Source: JAKFXL01 sp947085765
GTDB lineage: Bacteria; Pseudomonadota; Gammaproteobacteria; Tenderiales; Tenderiaceae
Reading direction: 5' to 3'
DNA length: 10,392 nucleotides
Assembly: GCA_947085765.1 (NCBI GenBank)
Contig: CAMTXZ010000191.1
Coordinates: 1 to 10,392 of the forward strand
The notes beneath the pieces were generated by a model, which made no database searches, was not told the DNA's origin, and saw only the letters and a list, made by a program, of their open reading frames with translations. Below are positions 6,464 through 10,392 of the stretch, one piece after another; position 1 is the first letter of the stretch; every line of letters begins with the position of its first letter. A program made the translations under genes and the position numbers.

Positions 6464-6864
6464 CAGAATTGATCCTTGAAACTCTCGGGCGGCCACTGTT
6501 TTTTCTGCGTCAGCCAGTAGCTTGGTTTTTTCACCTGTTTCAGCCGAAGTGCGTCACGGCCAAACAGCCGAAACAGCAGCGCCACCGGCGTGATCAGCAG
6601 AAAAAAAATCAGCGCCAGAATGATGCGACTATTCACCGCGCCCAGCAGATGCCCTAGCCATAGCCATGCCTGCGCCAGCGGCGTCAGCCGCTGCGGCGCC
6701 CGCCATGCCAACAGCAGCGGCAACAGCGCTGCCGTCAACCACGACCATGCAAATGCACTGCCGCTAAAGAGTGGCCAGACGGCAACAACACCCATGATCC
6801 CGGCCAGCAGGAGGGCAAACTGTTTTTCCATTCGGTATGTTGCTAACATCATCTGGCGACTCAT
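6463..6864 (-). CDS. SxtJ-family membrane protein
   Basis: This 133-residue protein has three likely transmembrane helices at about residues 16-33, 38-54 and 79-99. The conserved family block begins at about residue 69 (LGHLLGAVNSRIILALIFF) and continues with ITPVALLFRLFGRDALRLK, then a YW pair and the C-terminal PESFKDQF. These are hallmarks of SxtJ proteins found beside SxtI-type carbamoyltransferases; the biochemical role is unknown to me. It is the first gene of the minus-strand operon. The start at 6864 has GGGA on the minus strand five bases upstream; internal Met5, Met6 and Met12 lack such a site. Met12 remains possible, since family members often have little before the first helix. 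Confidence 0.85.
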   Translation of the reverse strand: MSRQMMLATYRMEKQFALLLAGIMGVVAVWPLFSGSAFAWSWLTAALLPLLLAWRAPQRLTPLAQAWLWLGHLLGAVNSRIILALIFFLLITPVALLFRLFGRDALRLKQVKKPSYWLTQKKQWPPESFKDQF

Positions 6865-6940
6865 ATTTTTCCCATAAGGGTATCGACAACGTGGCCGCTA
6901 TCTTAATCGCAATTCCAATCAAGAGACACACATCTCCAGC
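6865..6940. promoter_or_regulatory. Divergent promoter region between the SxtJ-like and SGNH genes
   Basis: These 76 bases separate two divergently read genes and should hold promoters for both. Minus strand: a TAAGAT -10-like element (forward 6900-6905) followed by a GC-rich stretch, with no good -35. Plus strand: TCGACA (6883-6888) resembles a -35 but no -10 is well spaced from it. The ribosome binding site for the SGNH gene is weak (AAGAGA at 6921-6926). The sharing of this short region suggests co-regulation. Confidence 0.35.
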
Positions 6941-8830
6941 ATGGCAACCGGAAAAAAACTCTACCTTTTTTACGCCTTCGCGCTCTCAATCCCGTTGCTG
7001 TTTTTTGTGCTGTTCGAGGCAGGGCTGAGGGTTTTCGACTACGGCGCAGATCAAAGACTCTTTATTCCCGCCCCCAAAGAGGTGGGCAACGAACCCTACC
7101 TAATGACCAACCCCGAGGTTGCCTACCGCTACTTTCCCAGCCCGGGCTACGCACCTCTGCCCCCTGAAGAGCTGTTCCGTCAGCAGAAGCCGGAGAATAG
7201 CTACCGCATCATTGTCATGGGTGAATCGACCACTGCCAGCTGGCCCTACCCTGGCAATGTGCTCTTTTCACGCCTCCTCGGCCAGCGACTTGCCGATGCC
7301 TTTCCGGATAAATATATCGAGGTGATCAACACCGGCATCGCCGCCGTCAATACCTTTACCCTGCTCGACTTTATGGCTGAGATAGTGGCGCAAAAACCCG
7401 ACGCCATCCTCATCTACGCCGGCCATAACGAGTTCTACGGCGCGCTGGGGGCCGCCTCATCCAACTCCGTGGGGCAGTCACGCTGGATCACCGCCACTTA
7501 TCTCAAACTACTGCATCTGAAAACAGTTCAGCTGATCCGCAACACCATCAACGCCTCCACACACCTGTTCAAGGCAACATCGACAGAGAAATATGCCACG
7601 CTGATGGGACGTATGATCGGCGACCGCAGCGTCGCCTATGACAGCCCCACCTATCAGATCGCCAAGGCCAACTACGAGTCCAATCTGCGTGAGATTTTGA
7701 CGATTGCCAAAACGGCCGGGGTACCGGTGGTGCTAAGCGAACTGGTGAGCAATCTGCGTGACCAGAAACCCTTTGTCTCGGTTGATGATGGCGCACACCT
7801 GCCCGCCGACATCGCCTACGCCTGGGCGCAGCAGCTGGAGCAGCAGCAGATGTACGGCCTGGCCAAGGAGACCTACGCCTGGGCCAAGGATCTGGATGGC
7901 CTGCGTTTTCGCGCGCCGGAGGAGTTCAACAATGTCATTCAAAAAGTAGCCGCCGAGTTCAACGCCCCGGTCGTGCCCATGAAATCCTATTTCGAAAAAG
8001 AGTCCGCCAACGGCATCATCGGCAACAGCCTGATGCTGGAACACCTGCACCCCAATGTTGAAGGTTATCTGCTGATGAGCGAGGCCTTTTTCGACACCCT
8101 GCATGAAAACAGGTTTATCAGTGAGACGTGGGACGAAAAAAACATACTGCCCGCCGCCCTCTACCGCCGCGCCTGGCCGATCACCGACTTCGACCGCGCC
8201 CTCGGCGAGATCCGCATCATCAACCTCACCGACCACTGGCCCTACCCGCCCAAAGGCCAAGGCGAGCGCACCATCGCCAATTTCCAGCCCCACAGCAAGG
8301 CCGAGGAGCTGGCTTATCGCCACTTTAAGGATGAGATCAGTTATTTCAACGGCCATATTCAGCTGGCCCAGTTTTATGAGGCCGAAGGCAAACCGGCGCT
8401 GGCAATGCGTGAATATAACGCCCTGATCAGCGCCGCCCCCTACAACATCGCCAACTACTTCCCTGCCATCCAGGCCCTGCTGGCGCAGAAAAATTACGAT
8501 CAAGCCCTGCCACTACTGTTCGCCACCAAAAACATACGGGAAAACAGCGAATCCAACCGCTGGATTGGCCAGATTTACATGTACCAGGGGCGACCACCGC
8601 AGGAGGTCCAGCCCTTCCTTGATCTAGCGCTAACACTCAAGCCCGACGATACCCAGACACTCTTCAATCTCGCCGCCGTTAAATTGAGCAGCAATGAACT
8701 GGAGGGTGTACGCCACTACATCGACCTGCTCGAAGAGTACAAGGCTGATCCTGAAAAGATCACCATGCTCAAACAGCGATTGGCGCAGCAGGAGCAGAAC
8801 ATCACCGCCGCGCCACCATCAAGCCGCTAG
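6941..8830 (+). CDS. Membrane-anchored SGNH/GDSL-type hydrolase with TPR-like C-terminus
   Basis: This 629-residue protein has one N-terminal membrane helix at about residues 7-26 and probably no cleavage site, so the rest should lie on the outer face of the inner membrane. The SGNH domain (about 88-390) shows block I as GEST with nucleophile Ser96 (Glu replaces the usual Asp), block III as GHNE at 161-164 and the catalytic E-H-L-H-P-N at 367-372, with His370 as the likely base. Residues about 440-620 are helical TPR-like repeats (for example QFYEAEGKPALAMREYNAL and AALTLKP-type helices) that may bind a partner. The family includes esterases and acyltransferases of envelope glycans. Divergence from the carbamoyltransferase operon suggests it acts in the same modification pathway. 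The ATG at 6941 has only a weak upstream purine stretch, but it places the membrane helix right at the N-terminus. Confidence 0.85.
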   Translation: MATGKKLYLFYAFALSIPLLFFVLFEAGLRVFDYGADQRLFIPAPKEVGNEPYLMTNPEVAYRYFPSPGYAPLPPEELFRQQKPENSYRIIVMGESTTASWPYPGNVLFSRLLGQRLADAFPDKYIEVINTGIAAVNTFTLLDFMAEIVAQKPDAILIYAGHNEFYGALGAASSNSVGQSRWITATYLKLLHLKTVQLIRNTINASTHLFKATSTEKYATLMGRMIGDRSVAYDSPTYQIAKANYESNLREILTIAKTAGVPVVLSELVSNLRDQKPFVSVDDGAHLPADIAYAWAQQLEQQQMYGLAKETYAWAKDLDGLRFRAPEEFNNVIQKVAAEFNAPVVPMKSYFEKESANGIIGNSLMLEHLHPNVEGYLLMSEAFFDTLHENRFISETWDEKNILPAALYRRAWPITDFDRALGEIRIINLTDHWPYPPKGQGERTIANFQPHSKAEELAYRHFKDEISYFNGHIQLAQFYEAEGKPALAMREYNALISAAPYNIANYFPAIQALLAQKNYDQALPLLFATKNIRENSESNRWIGQIYMYQGRPPQEVQPFLDLALTLKPDDTQTLFNLAAVKLSSNELEGVRHYIDLLEEYKADPEKITMLKQRLAQQEQNITAAPPSSR

Positions 8831-8922
8831 AGCCTCTCAACAATTTCAGTTAAGATAGCCCGCCTGTCTCAGACCTCTGCCCAAAATACTACATGGGGCA
8901 GGCTCATCTGGGGCAGACTCTC
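8831..8922 (+). promoter_or_regulatory. Region before the tRNA gene, candidate promoter
   Basis: TAAGAT (8851-8856) followed by the GC-rich AGCCCGCC resembles a -10 with a stringent-type discriminator, as often seen for stable RNA genes. The -35 at the matching distance is poor (TAGAGC at 8828-8833), so support is weak. CTGCCC (8877-8882) can pair with GGGCAG of either downstream direct repeat (8896-8901 or 8911-8916). There is no T-run to make this a terminator of the SGNH gene. Confidence 0.3.
8894..8920 (+). repeat. Imperfect direct repeat of 12 bases before the tRNA
   Basis: TGGGGCAGGCTC (8894-8905) and TGGGGCAGACTC (8909-8920) match at 11 of 12 positions with a 15-base period. The second ends two bases before the mature tRNA 5' end. 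It could be a protein-binding tandem or a duplication in the tRNA precursor leader. Confidence 0.6.
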
Positions 8923-8996
8923 GCGGGTGTAGTTCAATGGTAGAACGGCAGCTTCCCAAGCTGCATGCGAGGGTTCGATTCCCTTCACCCGCTCCA
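8923..8996 (+). tRNA. tRNA-Gly (anticodon CCC)
   Basis: A full cloverleaf can be drawn. The acceptor stem is GCGGGTG (8923-8929) with CACCCGC (8986-8992). The D arm is GTTC/GAAC. The anticodon stem is GCAGC (8948-8952) with GCTGC (8960-8964), with loop TTCCCAA placing anticodon CCC at 8955-8957. The T arm is GAGGG/CCCTT around TTCGATT. The discriminator is T8993 and the CCA end is encoded at 8994-8996. It reads GGG glycine codons. It stands alone, with no second tRNA in the window and no visible duplicated 3' end that would indicate an integrated element. Confidence 0.97.
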
Positions 8997-9129
8997 TCCC
9001 CGCCAAAACCCTATAAACAACCTCTATATTCCCGTCAGCAAGTCAGCTACTTTTAAGGCGTGCCTTTGACGTACTCCGTTTAGCCCCGTGGTCGCCACCG
9101 CCTATTTAGCTAACAATTAAAGGGAGCGC
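8997..9129 (+). other. Intergenic region between the tRNA and the sensor gene
   Basis: No gene is visible. A small AAGG/CCTT inverted repeat (9055-9066) followed by TTT is a very weak terminator candidate. TTGACG at 9066-9071 resembles a -35 but lacks a spaced -10. AGGGAG (9121-9126) just before the ATG at 9130 is the ribosome binding site of the sensor gene. Confidence 0.4.
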
Positions 9130-10386
9130 ATGGTTTTACAACCGCTAACATCAAAATTGAATCTCTGGCCTTGGCTCGTTCCCTTGGCCCTGGCGACCCT
9201 GCTGATCGTCATCAGCCGCTACAACTATCCACTCTTCCACACCCTGGCCGAACTTCTGGCCATTGGCGTCGCCATCACCATGACGGTGGTCGCCTGGAAT
9301 ATGTACCCCTTCACCAAAAACAGCTTTCTGATGTTCCTGGGAGTCGGCTACTTCTGGGTCGCCATCATCGATCTGTTCCACACCCTCACCTACAAAGGGT
9401 TTGGTATCTTCGCCCTCACAACCTCAGAGCAGTCCATACAGCTCTGGCTGGCAGCACGTACGCTTGAGGCGCTGGTACTGGTCACGGCGCCCTGGTATCT
9501 GCGTCACAACCTCCAGCGCGGGACGACGCTACTAGCGGTAGGCGCAATCGCCACCCTGATAGCCCTGTTCTCTGTCAGCGCTCCCTTCCCCACCGTATTT
9601 ATCGAAGGGCAAGGGCTGACAGCATTCAAGATAATGACCGAATACACCATCATCACCTTGCTTGCCGTGGCAGCGCTGCTGCTGTGGCGCAACCGCCGCC
9701 TGCTTGAACCCAGCATCCTGCGGATGATGTTTTCTGCCATCGCCCTCACCATCTGCGCCGAACTGGCCTTTACGCTTTATGTCAGTGTTTATGGGTTATC
9801 CAATCTGGTGGGGCATATCTTTAAGCTGTTCTCCTTCTGGCTGATCTTTCTGGCCACGGTGCGGACTACACTGGAGAAACCGTTTCTCGCCATGGCCAGG
9901 GGTGCCGATAGCTACGATGCACTGCCCGATGCCACCATCGTGGTTGATAACAACGGTATCATCCATCAAGCCAACCAGGCCGCCCGTACCCTGGCGCAAC
10001 GCCTCCTGCCTGACCTCATCGGCCAGCACTGTCATGAGATCTTTCATCCTCGCAACACCAGAACTGCATCATGCCCCGTCTGCCAGTGCATTGAACATGG
10101 CGAGGCGGCCCACAATCTCGAACTGCACGTCAGCAGCAGTAACCGGTTTTATGATTACACACTCGCCGCCATCAACAACGACGTGACACCACAGGGGATG
10201 GTGCAGACCATCCGCGACATCACACCCCGCAAACAGGCTGAGAAATTATTAAAGGCTATGTCACTGTTAATTGTTGAACCTCACCCATGCCCAGCGCAGC
10301 AAACAAAACAGCGCGAGGTGATAATGAACCATGAGCTGGATCGATCATCCTTCGCCAGCCAAGATAATTGGCAAGGTAATGAGTAG
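9130..10386 (+). CDS. MASE3-PAS membrane sensor protein without output domain
   Basis: This 418-residue protein starts with seven to eight membrane helices over residues 13-243. Their order and motifs (FHTLAELLAIGVA at 36-48, VVAWN at 53-57, YFWVAIIDLFHTLTYKG at 74-90) match the MASE3 sensor domain found at the front of histidine kinases and diguanylate cyclases. A PAS domain follows at about 260-370 (ALPDATIVVDNNGIIHQAN near its start, RDITPRKQAEKLL at its end). It carries a Cys/His cluster: H300, C301, H302, C315, C318, C320. MASE3-PAS proteins usually continue into HisKA/HATPase, GGDEF or EAL domains. Here only about 45 low-complexity residues remain after the PAS helix, with no catalytic motif. 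It may be a stand-alone sensor working with a neighbouring protein, or a truncated gene. AGGGAG supports the start at 9130. The 3' end overlaps the next probable gene by 56 bases. Confidence 0.85.
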   Translation: MVLQPLTSKLNLWPWLVPLALATLLIVISRYNYPLFHTLAELLAIGVAITMTVVAWNMYPFTKNSFLMFLGVGYFWVAIIDLFHTLTYKGFGIFALTTSEQSIQLWLAARTLEALVLVTAPWYLRHNLQRGTTLLAVGAIATLIALFSVSAPFPTVFIEGQGLTAFKIMTEYTIITLLAVAALLLWRNRRLLEPSILRMMFSAIALTICAELAFTLYVSVYGLSNLVGHIFKLFSFWLIFLATVRTTLEKPFLAMARGADSYDALPDATIVVDNNGIIHQANQAARTLAQRLLPDLIGQHCHEIFHPRNTRTASCPVCQCIEHGEAAHNLELHVSSSNRFYDYTLAAINNDVTPQGMVQTIRDITPRKQAEKLLKAMSLLIVEPHPCPAQQTKQREVIMNHELDRSSFASQDNWQGNE

Positions 10387-10392
10387 CGACAC
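10331..10392 (+). CDS. Start of a downstream gene, possibly CBS-domain protein (partial)
   Basis: An ATG at 10331 opens a frame that stays open to the window edge: MSWIDHPSPAKIIGKVMSSD then T. GAGGTG (10315-10320) lies ten bases upstream and an in-frame TGA at 10325-10327 rules out an earlier start. The pattern K-I-I-G-K-V-M-S-S-D resembles the first strand of CBS domains (typically V-x-x-I-M-S/T-x-D followed by V-x-V), which often sit in signalling proteins with PAS, GGDEF or EAL domains. Only 20 residues are visible, so both the gene and the family are tentative. It overlaps the end of the sensor gene in another frame, which suggests coupled expression. Confidence 0.4.
   Translation, partial: MSWIDHPSPAKIIGKVMSSD

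Noticed and set aside
4522..6864. Saxitoxin biosynthesis cluster
   Set aside because: Only the SxtI/J/K-type trio is found. No sxtA polyketide-like gene, amidinotransferase or Rieske oxygenase is in the window, and the trio also occurs in non-toxin bacteria.
8923..8996. tRNA gene as an integration site of a genomic island
   Set aside because: I found no second copy of the tRNA 3' end and no integrase gene in the window.

Overview
The window looks like a bacterial chromosome segment with moderately high GC. It is most likely from a gammaproteobacterium, perhaps an environmental or sulfur-cycle lineage. That assignment is an inference from the families present (MASE3-PAS sensor, SxtJ and DUF5989 proteins, an SGNH-TPR protein, a bacterial tRNA-Gly with encoded CCA) and from general codon style; no single marker proves it.

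Layout, left to right. Positions 1-140 are the end of an IS3-family insertion sequence whose OrfA reads leftward out of the window. It abuts a 113-base leader and then a large lipoprotein (254-2866) with two bacterial Ig-like repeats and twelve kelch/Asp-box-like repeats of about 47 residues, probably one or two beta-propellers outside the cytoplasm. A 420-base intergenic stretch with strong hairpins but no convincing gene follows. Next is an unrecognised exported protein (3287-4516) with a C8 homopolymer near its 5' end and a Gly-rich C-terminus encoded by GGA and GGT runs.

The centre is the most interesting part. A tightly coupled minus-strand operon (6864 down to 4522) encodes an SxtJ-family membrane protein, a 49-residue DUF5989 single-pass protein and a NodU/TobZ/SxtI-type O-carbamoyltransferase. 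The genes are joined by a 1-base overlap and a 1-base gap. This is the same trio as sxtI-sxtJ-sxtK of saxitoxin clusters, but nothing else of that pathway is visible. Divergent from it, across 76 bases, is a membrane-anchored SGNH/GDSL-type protein with C-terminal TPR-like repeats (6941-8830). The four genes probably form one envelope-associated modification module that transfers a carbamoyl group to an unknown, possibly exported, substrate.

The right end holds tRNA-Gly(CCC) (8923-8996), preceded by an imperfect direct repeat, and then a MASE3-PAS membrane sensor (9130-10386). The sensor ends just after its PAS domain with no kinase, GGDEF or other output domain. Its 3' end overlaps the probable start of another reading frame (10331 onward), whose first residues resemble the beginning of a CBS-domain protein.
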